NCBI RefSeq assembly: GCF_963855985.1
Contig: NC_087119.1
Location: forward strand, 5,868,001-5,932,000
DNA: 64,000 bases
Source: Ostrinia nubilalis
Taxonomy: Eukaryota > Arthropoda > Insecta > Lepidoptera > Crambidae
Direction: 5' to 3'
Shown here: piece after piece, positions 11,580 through 51,882 of the stretch
Position numbering within the stretch: the first letter of the stretch is position 1
How the letters are laid out: each line of letters starts with the position of its first letter
Notes under the pieces: model-generated
What the model was told of the DNA's origin: nothing
Seen by the model: the letters and a program-made list of their open reading frames with translations, nothing else
The model's database searches: none
Made by a program: the position numbers and the translations under genes

Positions 11580-14500
11580 GTGGGTGAATAGATATAGATC
11601 GTTTCATCCACGAAGACGCGCCCCACCATTGTTCCGCTAATGTTTGAGTGTTATCGGTACACGCTAAATTATCCATGAGTGTACACGCACACTACAATAA
11701 TGACGCTCGGATTGCTCGGATTGAACTCCCCGCACCCCGCGCTTCCTTCGACCAAAAATTGGTAGAGCGCGTCTTCGTGGATGAAAACTCAACGAAATCA
11801 CTCATACAATACGCAACTTAAGCCTTGGGCAGACCAAACGCAGGGCAGTAGCAGCGCAGTATGAATGCGGGCCCGCGCAAGTTGTAATACAAGAAACTCT
11901 TTGAAGTAGTTATTTCACACCAAAGGATGATGGGCAAAAATGTATGGAAAGTGGTACCCGCTCCAATAGCCATAACCAATATATATTTTAAAAGGCCTTT
12001 AGATGTAGGAAAATGTCTGCTATGGGGCCAGTTCTAATTCACGTTTTGAAAGCAGTAATTCCACTAAGTATTATATTGAAAGTATAACACAATCATCCAT
12101 GTATACGAGTATGTATTATGACTACAATCTATTAATATAACTAAAAGAAGCATTGAAAAGGAAAGGATTATACCTACGATGAACTACCCTAGCTATTAGC
12201 CCTTTATTCGCTTTCATCATCATCATCATGATCATTTTAGCCATAGGACGTCCAGTTGAATATAGGCCTCCCCCAATGATTTCCACAATGGCCGGTTGGT
12301 GGCGGCCTGCATCCAGCGCCTTCCCGCTACCTTTATGAGGTCGTCGGTCCATCTTGTAGGTGGACTTATTGGGTCTTATGGGTTTATTCGCTTTAGCGAC
12401 CCATAATAAAACCCTTAAGAAGAAATAAAACTTTAACCCCTTTATTAATAAAAGTTACACCCTAGTTGAACTCTGGCTTAAATTGTCATTTGGTATGGAA
12501 ATGTCATTTTAATCCAAGGTTCTTCCTAGGTGTAACTTTTTATTAATAAGGGGGTAACTTCTTTGAATAAAAATATTTATTTCACAATAAATTGTCCCCA
12601 TCAATTATTATAGAGTTAAGGAAGGATGCTGGAGCAGTAAACCCTTCCTGCCTCGCATAACCTAAGTACCATACGATGGACAAGTATGGTATGATACTTC
12701 TTCTTCTTCTTCCTCGGTCACTCACTGATGAGGATCGCGACCACAGATAGTGTTCCTCCAAAGACTGCGGTTATAAGCTGTGTGGACCGCACGATGCAAA
12801 CTCCCGCCCACCGTCTTCCTCACCGCGTCCGACCATCTCGTCGGTGCCCTGCCCCTAGCGCGTCCCCCTTCATACTGTATGATACTTAGGTTACACAAAA
12901 AGTATCTTTATCTTCGAACGCACCCAGATCTGAGGCTGGTGGCCATAGTAAATGTTGTTCGTCTTGGTAAGACCTTTCAAATGACACTACAAACATAACT
13001 ATTGGAGCCGGGTACCATTCTGCAAAAAAGTATGTATATCTTCGTACACAACCAGATCTGAGGCTGGTGGTCATAGTAAAAGTTGTTCATCTTGGTAAGA
13101 CCTTTCAAACGATACTAGACACATATCTATTGGAGCCGGGTACCATTTTGCCCATTGTCCTTTAAACGCGGGCCCGCGCTCCAACCGCGCCGCACTGCAA
13201 CTGCCGAAATAGGTACAAACGAGGCGGCGCGGGTGCGGGACAGAAGCGGCGCGAACGCGGGCCCGCTCTGTTGTATTACTATGGCGGCCATATTAGCATG
13301 ACACACCGGACGCAGGGCGGTAGCAGCGCGTTGAAAGCGGTTTTCCAATATTTAAATTTTTGACAACCGCCCGCGTTGCAACTACTTTGAAACTGCGCTG
13401 CTTTCAGTGTGCCTCAGCCGCGCTGCAACTGACCAGCACTGCTTCTGATCCGCGTTTGGTATGTGGAAGCCTTGAATCTAACACTGTGAATGACGGCCGA
13501 TGCGGCAGCAAGGTTATGAAGTGGTGGCCATGTACCGAAAAGCGTCGTCCACCCACAGGCGGACCGACGACTTCGTAAAGGTAGCAGGAAGGCGCTGAAT
13601 GCAGGCCGCCACCAACCGGCCATTGTGGAAATCATTAGAGGAGGCCTATATTCAGCAGTGGACGTCCTATGGCTGAAATGATGATGATGATGAACCCTGT
13701 GAATGGATTAATTTTTGTTTGATCTATTACCGATTCTTACGAAGTAGATATAGTTTGGGGTGTATTAATTGACATATTACATCAACATCACCTATGAACA
13801 CTTATAACAAAAACTTATAGTCTGTCGATGTTTAAAATAAACATTCAATAATAATTGTACTTCCATTTCCGCCCGATGTTAAAGTTAAAACTTGAAGCCA
13901 AGTTTCAATTGATACATGGCTGAACAATATATCAAACATAACTTTCCTTCTAAAGCATTATTCAAAACATTTTTGAAACTCAAACAGTTTAGGAACAATC
14001 CCTCTCGCCGCAAAACGAGTTGTTGAATACTCTACAAAACCCAAACATTATAATAGCATATCTGCCCGACAAACTAATAACTCTTAAAACTATCGTCCTT
14101 CATCTCATTATCCTCGCATTCAAATTCATAAACACTGCGGATAGTAAACTCGGAACAACAAAATTTAGATCCACAGTCCACTCGAAAATAAAGTTCGTTA
14201 TTGGCATGCGCGCGTCGCCACGTGGGAGCGCATCAAACTTATGATTGCACTGCGTCAACTTCAAAAACTTTTATAACTCCTGTAACTGCTATCTAACACA
14301 GTCCACGAATATTTCATTGGTCGCGTCGTTAATTGCTACATTAGTAGACTGCCGCCGAATTAGTTTCAATTACCGCAGTGTGCAGTTTGCTGCATGATTG
14401 CCGGCCTACATACTGCAAGTTATGTTTGTGCAGAAAACTTTGCAGCATGCAAATGCTGGCGCCATCTGTTGTACCTGCCAGGGTTAACGCGAAGTTACGG

Positions 14501-17500
14501 CCTGCAGCTGTCTGCAATCGCAACTGCAAACGCCATCTGTGCAGCCTGCACCGTATTTTGTAGACGGGAGACTGAACTACCTGTGATTTCTACCATTAGT
14601 ATCCTAATTTTTCCTAGCAGCCAACCTGAAAATTTATGAATGAAAGGCTCATGAATGGTTGCAATTCAGTACAAAGTGACACTGACACAACTCATTCACA
14701 CCGGTGACAGAGGGTGAATTGCATTTTCATAAGTTTTCCCCATTGTGACGAAATGATGCATCCGTCTGTGCCAAAAAAAATTGAAAGGTGCGTGCTTCGC
14801 GATTCAAAAATCGTAATACGCATTGGAAGCCATCCGACTCCATACACAATGTAATCCCCTTAATCATAAAATTAAACACCCATTTAACACCGTTTTAGCT
14901 TAATCACGGTTTCATAACTTCATCGCAGTGACCAGTGACATCAACACATGAAAAAGTGTGAAATCATTAACAGAAACTGTGCTATATCTTTATTCATTAA
15001 TGTGTTAATTTTTGGTTCAAATATTATCACGGTAGATGTGGATTTAAAATTGAAATCTCTTACTTTGTAATTTCAGGTTATTGTCGTGCCTCATTCCCAC
15101 AATGATCCCGGATGGCTGAAGACCTTCGAACAATATTTCGAGTGGAAAACAAAAAACATCATCAATAACATTGTGACAAAGCTCCACCAGTACCCGAATA
15201 TGACGTTCATTTGGACCGAGATATCTTTCCTCAACGCGTGGTGGGAACGCTCGCACCCGGTCAAGCAGAAGGTACATATTCCATCAGTTTGTCATTAATT
15301 ATACCCTGTATGTAATAAACACCTTTTATGAATAACATAACATACATGATATGCGTTTTAGGCTCTAAAGAAGCTAATCAAGGAAGGTCGTCTCGAGATT
15401 ACAACTGGTGGCTGGGTTATGCCTGACGAAGCTTGCACACATATCTATGCGCTTATTGATCAGTTTATTGAAGGTAACTTATTCTCATAGCTAGCAAATT
15501 ATCGTTAATTCCTAAATATAGACTTGGATATTTATCTGAACCTTATATGCATTTCAGGGCACACTTGGGTGAAGTCAAACCTGGAGGTTATCCCGAAATC
15601 GGGCTGGTCCATCGATCCGTTCGGGCACGGACCCACTGTGCCTCATCTACTCGACCAAAGTGGTCTCGAGGGCACCATCATCCAGAGGATTCACTACGCG
15701 TGGAAACAGTGGCTGGCGCAGAGGCAAATCGAGGAGTTCTACTGGATTCCAGGTTGGTCGTCTAAGAAACCTGGACTTATAGTTCACAATCAGCCATTCG
15801 ATATTTATTCGATCAAGAGCACCTGCGGCCCGCATCCGTCAGTTTGCCTCAGTTTCGACTTCAGAAAAATACCCGGCGAATATTCTGAGTACACGGCGAA
15901 GCATGAGGAAATCACCGACCAAAATCTGCATAGCAAATCGAAGACGTTGATCGAAGAGTACGACCGTATCGGATCTCTCACCACCCACAACGTAGTATTG
16001 GTGCCGCTCGGAGACGATTTCCGTTACGAATACGATATAGAATTTGATGCTCAGTACGTCAACTACATGAAGATGTTCAACTACATTAATAGCCACAAGG
16101 AGTTGTTCAACGCGGAGGTCAAATTTGGAACGCCCCTCGATTATTTCAATGCTATGAAGGAAAGGCATAACAATATTCCGACACTGAAGGGCGATTTCTT
16201 CGTATACTCTGATATATTCAGTGAGGGTAAACCAGCATACTGGTCTGGTTACTACACCACACGCCCCTATCTCAAAATACTGGCGCGTCAATTTGAACAC
16301 CAGCTCAGGACAGCAGAAATTCTATTTACTCTGGTCTTCAATTACATCAAACAAGAATACGATAGTAGGTTGATCGGCTCGGTGAAGAAATTGGAGAAAT
16401 CTTATGAGCAACTGATCACATCTCGACGCAACCTTGGCCTGTTCCAACACCACGACGCCATCACCGGCACCTCAAAGGCCAACGTCATGTACGACTACGG
16501 AACCAAACTGTTCACGTCCATCTATCATTGCATTCGTCTGCAAGAGACTGCATTGACGGCCATTATGATTCCAAACGAGAAACTGCATACTAAAAGCGTT
16601 CTTCAAAGCGAAGTCGAGTGGGAAACTTACGGAAAACCGATCAAGAAGCTGCAAGTTTCTTACACTGACAAGAAGAAGATTGTGCTCTTCAACCCGTTGA
16701 CGGAGGAACGCACTGAGGTCATCACCGTTACGTCCAACACGACCAACCTAAGAGTCTACGATAACCGCCAAAGGAAACACGTCCAGTACCAAATAACGCC
16801 CAACATTGACATCCGCCCGGACGGCAAGAGAGTGATCAGTGAGACTAACTTCGATATTCTGTTCGTGGCCACCGTTCCTCCCTTGATGTCCGTGTCCTTC
16901 AACCTGGAAGAGCACGCCAACAAGTCGCAGCACTGTGAGGTGTTCTGCAACAACTGCAACCAGCCCGACAAACCCGACTCAGAGAAACTCTTCAGCGCCA
17001 AGAAAATGATGCCTGGCGACATCCAACTGGAGAACTCGTACTTGACACTTCTGATCAACAGGAACACTGGCTTCTTACGGCAAATATTCAGGAAGGAGGC
17101 GAGGAAACGTAACGTGGTTGAAATGCAATTCGGTGCGTACCAGAGCGCTCAGCGACACTCCGGCGCCTATCTGTTTATGCCTGACTACGATTCACCAGAA
17201 AAAACCGTCCTGAATCCTTACTCCAACATGAACAGCTTGCAAGACGACAACATCATCATCGTTTCGGGACCGATCTCAACTGAAATTACAACTATGTACC
17301 TGCCGTTCCTCGTTCACACCTTGCGCATTTACAACGTGGACGAACCTTCGCTGTCCCGGGGCGTGTTCATTGAGAACATCGTAGATTTCGAGAGCCCGCC
17401 TAAGAACAGGGAGACGGAATTGTTCATGAGAATCCAAACTGACATCCAAAACGGTGATATTCCGGAGTACTATACCGACCAAAACGGATTCCAGTATCAG

Positions 17501-18271
17501 AAGCGGGTGAAGATCGAGAAGTTGGGGATTGAGGCCAACTATTATCCGATCACGACTATGGCCTGGTTGCAGGATGAGGAGACTCGCTTGACGCTGGTAA
17601 CCAATCACGCTCAAGGGTCCGCGGCGTTTGAGCCGGGCAGGTTGGAAGTGATGTTGGACCGGCGCACTCTCTACGACGACTTCCGTGGCATTGGCGAAGG
17701 GGTAGTGGACAACAAGCCGACCGTTTTCCACAACTGGTTGTTACTTGAGCCGATGAATGATCAGACTCGGACGAAGCGCGACACCAGCGAGAAAGGCTTC
17801 GGGCATGTCAACCAGCGTCACTTCAGCCCGGACCAGAAGGACGCTCGCTACGAACTGCCCTCGCAGACCGCGGAGTATTTGAGCCGGACGTTGAACTACC
17901 CGATGAATACTTACCTGATCGATTCTAGTGAAGCGGGTGAAGTAGAAGTGAAGTCGCACCAAGGTTTCGTGGATGCTTTCCCTCCAGGGGTGCATCTGTT
18001 GACGCTGCGGACGATCACAGATGAAGCTCTCGAACAGTTCCCTAGCAAGGAGGCCTACATGGTGCTTCACCGGCCCGCCACCAGCTGCACCGTCGGAGAG
18101 AGAACCAAGAAGTCCGGCGTCTTCTCGCCCAAAGCAAGAATCAACGGCCTACCCATCAACAACTTGACTTTAGTCAGCTTGACCGGTCTGAAGGAGTACA
18201 AGGTTCTGACTGGACTGTACGACATCAAAATAAAACCGATGGAGGTGAAGACATACAAGATCAGGTTTTGA
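11487..18271 (+). CDS. Class II alpha-mannosidase (GH38), gene A, 3' four exons
   Basis: Exons 11487-11579, 15077-15271, 15362-15473 and 15558-18271 join in frame to 1,037 residues plus TGA. The family trims mannose from N-glycans in the Golgi using a zinc ion. The joined protein shows the zinc and catalytic signatures: HSHNDPGW at the start of the second visible exon (His 15098-15100, Asp 15104-15106), the nucleophile Asp in [10 protein letters not shown] (15614-15616), GDFF with the likely general acid, and QHHDAITGT with the zinc-binding second His (16451-16453). IQRIHY keeps the active-site Arg. The N-terminal cytosolic tail, signal anchor and stem are missing: they must lie on exons upstream of 11487, none of which I recognise, probably beyond the left edge. 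Exon lengths of 93, 195 and 112 bp match gene B exactly. It resembles the insect alpha-mannosidase IIb/III type more than classical IIa in the exon before HSHND, but I cannot decide this. Codons favour G/C at third positions, unlike gene B. Confidence 0.93.
11598..11793. mobile_element. MITE just inside the gene A intron
   Basis: The left end TCGTTTCATCCACGAAGACG pairs with CGTCTTCGTGGATGAAAACT on the right. It begins 18 bp after the donor site of the 11487-11579 exon. There is no coding frame. Confidence 0.7.
12215..12382 (-). mobile_element. 5'-truncated RTE LINE 3' end
   Basis: On the minus strand it carries the conserved RTE C-terminal end and the GTCCTATGGCTAAAATGAT tail, then ATG/ATC-type triplets. 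A 12-bp target duplication TTTATTCGCTTT flanks it at 12203-12214 and 12383-12394. It matches the last 150 bp or so of the full-length copy at 29235-32350. Confidence 0.85.
12427..12565. mobile_element. MITE, about 140 bp
   Basis: The left half TTTATTAATAAAAGTTACAC is mirrored by GTGTAACTTTTTATTAATAA, with matching flanks (ACTTTAACCCC against GGGGGTAACTT). Non-coding. Confidence 0.7.
12699..12871 (-). mobile_element. LINE 3' end with (GAA)n tail
   Basis: On the minus strand the sequence encodes an RTE-type ORF end: [17 protein letters not shown], then a stretch with AYNRSLWRN, and a stop followed by GAGGAAGAAGAAGAAG. It belongs to a different family from the (TGA)n copies. Confidence 0.65.
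12893..13147. repeat. Two-copy tandem repeat, about 127-bp unit
   Basis: Two head-to-tail units share CAGATCTGAGGCTGGTGG, CTTGGTAAGACCTTTCAAA and TATTGGAGCCGGGTACCATT in the same order. The units run about 12893-13020 and 13021-13147. A GC-rich block with GCGGGCCCGC motifs follows (13160-13345), and part of it also occurs near 11826-11885. Confidence 0.8.
13491..13693 (+). mobile_element. 5'-truncated RTE LINE 3' end
   Basis: It matches the end of the 29235-32350 element from TGACGGCCGATG onward, with several substitutions, and ends in ATGATGATGATGATGA. CTGTGAA flanks both sides and is a probable target duplication. It lies in the gene A intron. Confidence 0.8.
13694..15076. other. Gene A intron sequence
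   Basis: It runs from the RTE fragment to the acceptor of the exon at 15077. No further exon fits between phase-0 donor 11579 and phase-0 acceptor 15077, because the corresponding gene B exons join directly. Short frames around 14378-14639 contain no recognisable domain. Confidence 0.6.
15077..15271 (+). CDS. Gene A exon with HSHNDPGW zinc motif
   Basis: A 195-bp, 65-codon exon after TAATTTCAG and before GTACAT, phase 0. It starts [17 protein letters not shown] and ends VKQK. The His and Asp of HSHND supply two of the four zinc ligands in GH38 mannosidases. Confidence 0.93.
15362..15473 (+). CDS. Gene A 112-bp exon
   Basis: Encodes [19 protein letters not shown] and continues to QFIEG, where the Gly codon is split (phase 1) with the next exon. 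The splice sites are TTTTAG and [22 protein letters not shown] is a highly conserved block next to the active site. Confidence 0.92.
15558..18271 (+). CDS. Gene A terminal exon
   Basis: A 2,714-bp last exon entered at GCATTTCAG and ending in TGA. It begins GHTWVKSN and contains the nucleophile block [10 protein letters not shown], the QHHDAITGT zinc block and the C-terminal beta domains, with the conserved LDRR segment about 200 residues before the end. The last residues are VKTYKIRF. Confidence 0.94.
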
Positions 18272-21149
18272 AGACTGTTAGCGAATAGGTAAGTGTATTT
18301 GTAATTTTATAAAAAAAAACGTGTAGCGACTTGCCTAATGGTTATGAAATTTAAAATGAAAGGTACAGTTGAACTAGTTCGTTTTGAAAGCGCAAAGTTT
18401 TCGTAAATGCAAAAATCGAAATAATAAAAATCAAATACCTATTTATTTATTGCATGTTGACCCCAAATATATTATTTTATCAGGAAAGTCTTGTTTAACC
18501 TAGATTATCTACCTCAGGACCAAATGATATACCTGTTTTTGAGTCTATAAATAATTAATTATCATTCTACCTTTAAGAAAATTTAAAAATATAAAGCATA
18601 AACGTCCACTCTTTTTTTATAACGCGTTATTTTGCAATTAATTATTAAAATAATAATTAATCAAATATTGGACATGTTTACTAGTAAATTAATTACTCTT
18701 GGAACAGCCGAGTTTTGCAGCTCGAAGGAGCATTTCTTTCTTAGACAATATTATTAATAAAAAAATAATCTCTGACAGGGACATCCTTTAATTAACTATC
18801 ATAAGTTAGGTTTGTACTGTACTACTTTTATATAATCTTTGACCTTAGACATTATAATATAGTCAATGGCATATAATTTTATTACTTTAATACCAAGATC
18901 TCTTCAGAAAAATCATACTCAAGAGATCTCATTAGTCCAAATGACCGGTTGAATGAATGACCAAATCTGGACACATCAAATATTGTAATTAACAAAGAAT
19001 CAAGTAATGATGGCTTGAAGAAATCAAATTTCTTGATAGTAATCAGAAAATAACAGCATCATCTTTGAAGAATTAAATGAAAGGGCTTTTAGTTAAATCC
19101 CCGGGCGAAACATGAACGCAAGAACGCGATTGTGATTGTTTGTACCGTCAATTATAAAATGGATCTCACTCCATTATTATAATTGACTAAACTCCGGAAC
19201 TACCGGGTACTTGTTAATATTTCTTGGATCTATTCTTCTTACTTTTACAGCTCTTTTCCTGCAAACAACTACTCTGCATAGCTTTCGCATTATTTTCTTA
19301 ACTTATCGTTTCTGTAGATAGATATTTATTCCAATTTATTAGATTAGTTAACTGTGATAGTGTCCATGACATAATATGTGTGCACCTTTTCTACTCGTTT
19401 GCTATAATTATTCATGTGATGCATTTCTATACGCCATTTTAAAAATTATAGCCTAAATAGAGTTAAATGGAGGTCAGGAATCACGTAGAATAGCAATACT
19501 TTATATTAAGCATTTTACAATTTTCTATAGTAATGAATTATATTTGTAATCGTCGTTCATCGACAGACAGCATGTTCCATCTAAGGTAGTTATAATGTGT
19601 GTGTAATTCTTTTTGATGTAGATTTTTTTTTGGACCATTTTACTATCAATAATCTGAAATTGTAATTAAGTTACCACACAACTTATTGATTTAGACAAAT
19701 TTTCCGTTTCTTGTTATAATGCTGTGAAGCTTTCACATTTATAAACACGTTTATTTATTTATCGATGTGACAGTTTTTTCATGCTATTTATGATTAAATA
19801 CGCTATTTTATGATTGATGATGTAATTTTTCTAGTTTTTATGGAATCTCAGTTGGAACATGAACGATAAAGCCTTTGGTATACAGTGGGATGAGTGCTAC
19901 TGTCAAAATAAATGATATTTACTGTCAGAATAAAATGACATACCGCGCTCACACTATGTTGCAGTCAGCCGGCTGTGTACCAGAGGCTTTTTGTAGGATT
20001 ATAATAGGTATTTAAGAATCGCCTATTTGCGATGACTAGATGTTGATATAACTTTTATTAGTAACACTTGACATTTTAGGGTGAGTCCACTTGTCTATCG
20101 TTGTCTTGGTATATTGAAGCCCGGAGAAGTCTTATGAAAGCTAGTTATATATTGTGGGTTTGCGCATTCGTTCCTATCATCGTAATTTCGAGGACTTTGA
20201 ACCGTTTCGACCGAAAGGGAAGTGGATTAACTCACTTTATACACAACTAATGAATCTATATAACTTTAGGATTAGTAAGTGTGCGCAGACAATTTCATTC
20301 CATCACCAAGAAGTTATTGAAATTATTTATTAATTATTAGTTAAAGTATTATAATTCGTTGTTGTTGCAACAAGGTGACGTTGTTTCCCCTAGAATTATA
20401 TCTTTGATTATTGCCGCATGCATATTTCCATTAAAAGTGATGGTTTGCTTTCGGTGAAAATACGCTGCGGCAACTAAGTTATATTTAATAGAATCAAAAT
20501 GTTGTTTTTGTCAAATATTACTATGGGTTATTTGATCCCCACGCATTTAACGTAATAGATTTATTTTAATGCTCCCTAATTTTATTTGTATATAAATATT
20601 TTAATTGTATAATCAAATAGGAAATAGTATCTAATAATACTTTTCATAATTCGTAGAGAAGTTGATGTTTCATATAATGCAATATTCGGGATATTGTAAT
20701 AGTAAAGCAATTTTGCAATAAAAGGCCATATTTTATTAATTAACTTCTCTAACGTGGTTTTGCCTGTACTATCAGAATAAATACTCCAAGAACCTGTATT
20801 TACAGTCAATTTGACTAGCTGGCTTTTGGACAAAATGTTTTTATAGTACAAGGAATGTTTTGTTTGGCGACAATTTGGTATAATTTATTTACAATATCTA
20901 CCTAGTTGATATTTCATTAATAGAATTTTGTAATTTTTGCACGTCTGCGAGTAGACTGACATGTCCTGTCCATAATATTGTTACCTTTTCTTACTGTTTT
21001 TGAAAAACAAAATTTGCTGTGGAGAACTTCTTGTTTGAGATTTTGGTGACTTACGCATATTCCAAGTGGCAATCACATTAAAAGATGTTAAGTAATAGAA
21101 TAGGGCCGTCAATAAGGTTAATACATATTACATGTCTGTACTTTTTAAA
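18272..21149. other. 3' UTR of gene A and intergenic AT-rich DNA
   Basis: Begins with the 3' UTR of gene A. Several AATAAA-like signals occur (for example near 18421), so the poly(A) site cannot be fixed. No exon or complete transposon was recognised. Confidence 0.5.
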
Positions 21150-21153
21150 TATA

Positions 21154-23300
21154 AGGTGTTATTTTTTATACTGATCATACTTTACCAACGCATCTAATAA
21201 AATCATACAAATACAACCCAAGTGTTTTTAAAAAAAAAATTCAGGCTAGTTTTCGAGTAAAACGACAAAGAATGTTTCGAAAAAAATAAAAAATAAATCA
21301 TCCTTTGAGCGCGGTGAGTATTCGTTTACGCACTATCGTAGTAGCCGGCCGAGGGCAACGACCGCTGCCACGTGCCGCGCCGCGTGAGTCGGCCATATTG
21401 ATATCGCTGCCAGTCGCTCCGCGCCCACAGCCCGCGCCGAGCCGCCGATCGGCATGCGGGAGCGCAACAACATAAATAATCGTCCCAGTCCGTCCAATGC
21501 GCCCAAACGTATTGCAGTGTATGTGCGAGTTATTACAATGCCGCGCTTGATCAATAACAAAACGCAGGTGAAATTATGTTTCGGGCACACTAACTGGCCG
21601 ACGAGAAACATTGACGAGTCGAAAACCTTCACACCTTGCTTGTTTGGAGCCGCGCAGCGCTTCAGGGAGCGCAGCCGTATCCTGACTTGACGAGATCCCG
21701 TGCGCTTCGAGGACGAAGTTCTGGATTTCAATTTCAATCACCGGCACAGTGCTGGCGGTACCCAGATGCGAATGCCTTATCAAGGAGTTGTTGCCAGAGG
21801 GCCACGACCGCGACCGAGCTCTATCGATGGTTATTGCGGAAGTCTACCTAGGTACATACCTACAGTGTGGTTTGGACAGATGAGTGCTTGTTTACGCGAA
21901 AGGGACTTTTTCCGTAAAAAAGTTAGTGCGCGAATTGTGAATACAACATCCGACGTGGTGTCTAGTGAACAGCAAGCAAGTGTGCAGCCCGAAAGCATTA
22001 CCTCAATTCGATCGTGGCTAGATTAGACAGTGCAAGACAGTGTTTACGTGAACATTCAACAAAGGCTTGACGTTCAAAATGTATTGTGATTAGTGTAATA
22101 ATAACCTAGGAACTTTAAATAACAACATTCAAAATAGGTAAATGTGTGAATAAGTAAAATCAATGAATCTTAAGTGTGATGGCAAATCATAATTTAGGAA
22201 TTAAAACCAGGAAAATTAATCAGTGAGTTTTATTTACAACACCTATTCATATTCAATATTAGGGTGCATTTCCACTGAAGCGAAGCGAAGTAGTAATAGG
22301 TATGTACCTATCAATTTTTTATTACGTCTCTAAATAAATTGCGTAGGCATTACGAAACCGTAGATATTGAATTCCAATTTCTATCCTTTTTTAAATTTCT
22401 AGTTTAACGCGGATGATTCGCCTCGCAGAGGCGGGGCAAGACCTAAATTTGATGTGGGCAAGACAGATTTCGCGAGGCCTTGTTCTGTGGCGACCTGAAG
22501 ACGGATTTATATATAATGAAATAATAAAAAAAAGGGTCAAAGGTCTACAAAGGTAACATTGACAGTTTCTGATTTCTTGATTCAGTGATTATTTTTAAAG
22601 GAATATTGCGCCAAAGAATAATGTTCGTCACTTAAAACCGTGTTGTTGCTTAATTTTGTGTCTGATTATGGCTGAATTTGTTTGGAAAAAAATATATTTT
22701 TATTTTTAACTACATTGTTTAGCTATCAAGAATTTATATTTAATAGTCAATGTTCGTATTGTGATATTGTCATCTCCACCTTGTATACATTTTTTCAAAA
22801 TTTTTGATGCGCGAGGCCCCTTGTACCGCGAGGCCGTAGGCGGTGGCCCACGTCGCCTACGCCTTACGCCGCCTCTGTCGCCTCGGTTCGTTGGAAAAGT
22901 CCCCCGCTATTACACTAATGAAAATACACTTATTTACCTACTTATGTGGCTAGATTTTGTTTCTCCCAGCGCGTAGTACCTATTAACATGACGTAACATC
23001 GTACATACTCACGAGTGATAATTTTTGGTAACGTAGGTTTAGTGTAATCTAACCTTTATGTGTGTGAACGTTGAATGAACGCGCGCGGCCATTGTTCGTA
23101 CTCGTATGAATGAAATGAGTAAAGAAAGAGAGAGAGGCAGTGAGTGAAGACAGGATGGTTGTAAAAATAATATCTATTTTTTGTTAGGAAAAGTAAAAAC
23201 AAAAACTAGCCTGAATTTTTTTTTAAAAACACTTGGGTTGTATTTGTATGATTTTATTAGATGCGTTGGTAAAGTATGATCAGTATAAAAAATAACACCT
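21154..23300. mobile_element. 2.1 kb element with near-identical 100-bp terminal inverted repeats
   Basis: The left arm (21154-21254) starts AGGTGTTATTTTTTATACTG. The right arm (23201-23300) is its complement and differs by about one A in a homopolymer run. TATA flanks both ends, so the target duplication is TATA or TA. The interior is unlike a usual MITE: 21310-21830 is strongly GC-rich with short open frames, and 21890-22140 reads like a spliced 5' UTR ending in an AATAG/GTAAAT donor-like site. No transposase is seen. It lies between the 3' ends of gene A and Arl5. Confidence 0.7.
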
Positions 23301-24044
23301 TATATAATGAAACGTCTTACGACCGTACCCTATGTATTTTAGTGAGATACGTGTAATTCGAACTGTCTCCATTTCAACATAAGGTATATATTCGCGATAC
23401 CACTACACGACAAAGAGTACGGCCGTAGGGTCAGGAGGCCCTGGCTAGCAGTGACTCAACAAACTATCATCTGACCGTTCATAAAATAATTAGATTTGTG
23501 TGAGAATATGTCAAATGTCATGTAATAAATGTGCTGTAATAATTTTCATTTAATTCCTAGATGATACTAATTTAGAGATTTATTTATTAGTTTGATATAA
23601 TTGGAATCAGAACTTGTGTTGTGTATTGAGTATTTTGTACATTTTTTTTCCTTTCGGTTGTAGTTCTCTTACTTGGTTGTATCTCAATTAGTCATATTTT
23701 TCATTAAATAGGGACTACGTGTATGTACAATTTTTGTTCAAGCATTATGTAGATGAAATAAATAGATAAAATACAGAAACATATTTTATTTATATCATTT
23801 TAATAACACATCCATCCATAAAACGGTCGTAAAATCTTGTCTTTAAATTTTTCATATAGTAAAACTTATTAATCGTAGTTAATTTGCATTTACATTACAC
23901 ATTTATTAAAAATATAATCCTCCATTGAAATGTAAAATGTAACGTTAACAATGCTCTAACATGGATGTTCATTTTAGACAGGTATTATTAGATACTTATA
24001 TCTACTACAATACAAAGAGGAATATCTAGCTCTAATGGAACATA

Positions 24045-51183
<27,139 letters not shown>

Positions 51184-51882
51184 TATAAATAAATACCCTT
51201 CACTGAATAAAACAGATCAAAGGGACAAAGACTGGAAGGCAAACAAGGTACTTGTTTCATTCCTTGTCTCATTTATTTTTATCAAATTAAATAACTCCAC
51301 TACTTCATAAAATCTTTCAAGGATAGTAATATGTATGTACTCGCACTATTATTCACTTCGAAATTATTAAATTGTTACATTTTTAGAATATGCGAAAAAT
51401 ATGTTACGCGTCGAACTTTCATTTCTTTGCGGAGGAAGAAGAGCAATCGGTATTACAGTACATAGTGATGTGATAGTGATACCGTCAAACTTGTCAGGCT
51501 AGTGGTGACCAAAGACAACCAAGCAAACAAATGTCAGTTTCACTACTTATTATTATTCTGTGGTTTCACCAGCAAACCATAGACAAAATGTCAAAGTCAA
51601 CTAATTTCATAGTGATGTGCGCTTTCAACACGCACAATTCAATTGAACAGTTAGTCGATTTTACTAATTAGCTAATTTCTTTGCATGGTTATCTTCCTTC
51701 CAGTTTACTGGATGTAATAAAAAAATATATAACGGAGAATGTTCACTAATTTTGTTTTTCAGCTTTCTGTATTCTCTGTTAAAAATAAAAAATACACGTG
51801 AAAGAATTATTTCGATACGTCAATTAGTTTCCAAGATATTAAATTTTAAAGGTCCGGGCCACATACGCGTGACGTCATGTCA

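Noticed and set aside
14378..14639. Cys-rich short ORFs in overlapping frames
   Set aside because: They lie in a gene A intron, show no known spacing and lack splice or promoter support.
15524..18271. Gene A starting at the Met at 15524
   Set aside because: The bases before 15558 are intron. The frame enters at an acceptor and the catalytic HSHND block lies on an upstream exon.
21700..22026. A 108-codon coding gene in the GC-rich region
   Set aside because: No domain is recognised, several overlapping frames are equally open because of high GC, and it lies inside a TIR element.
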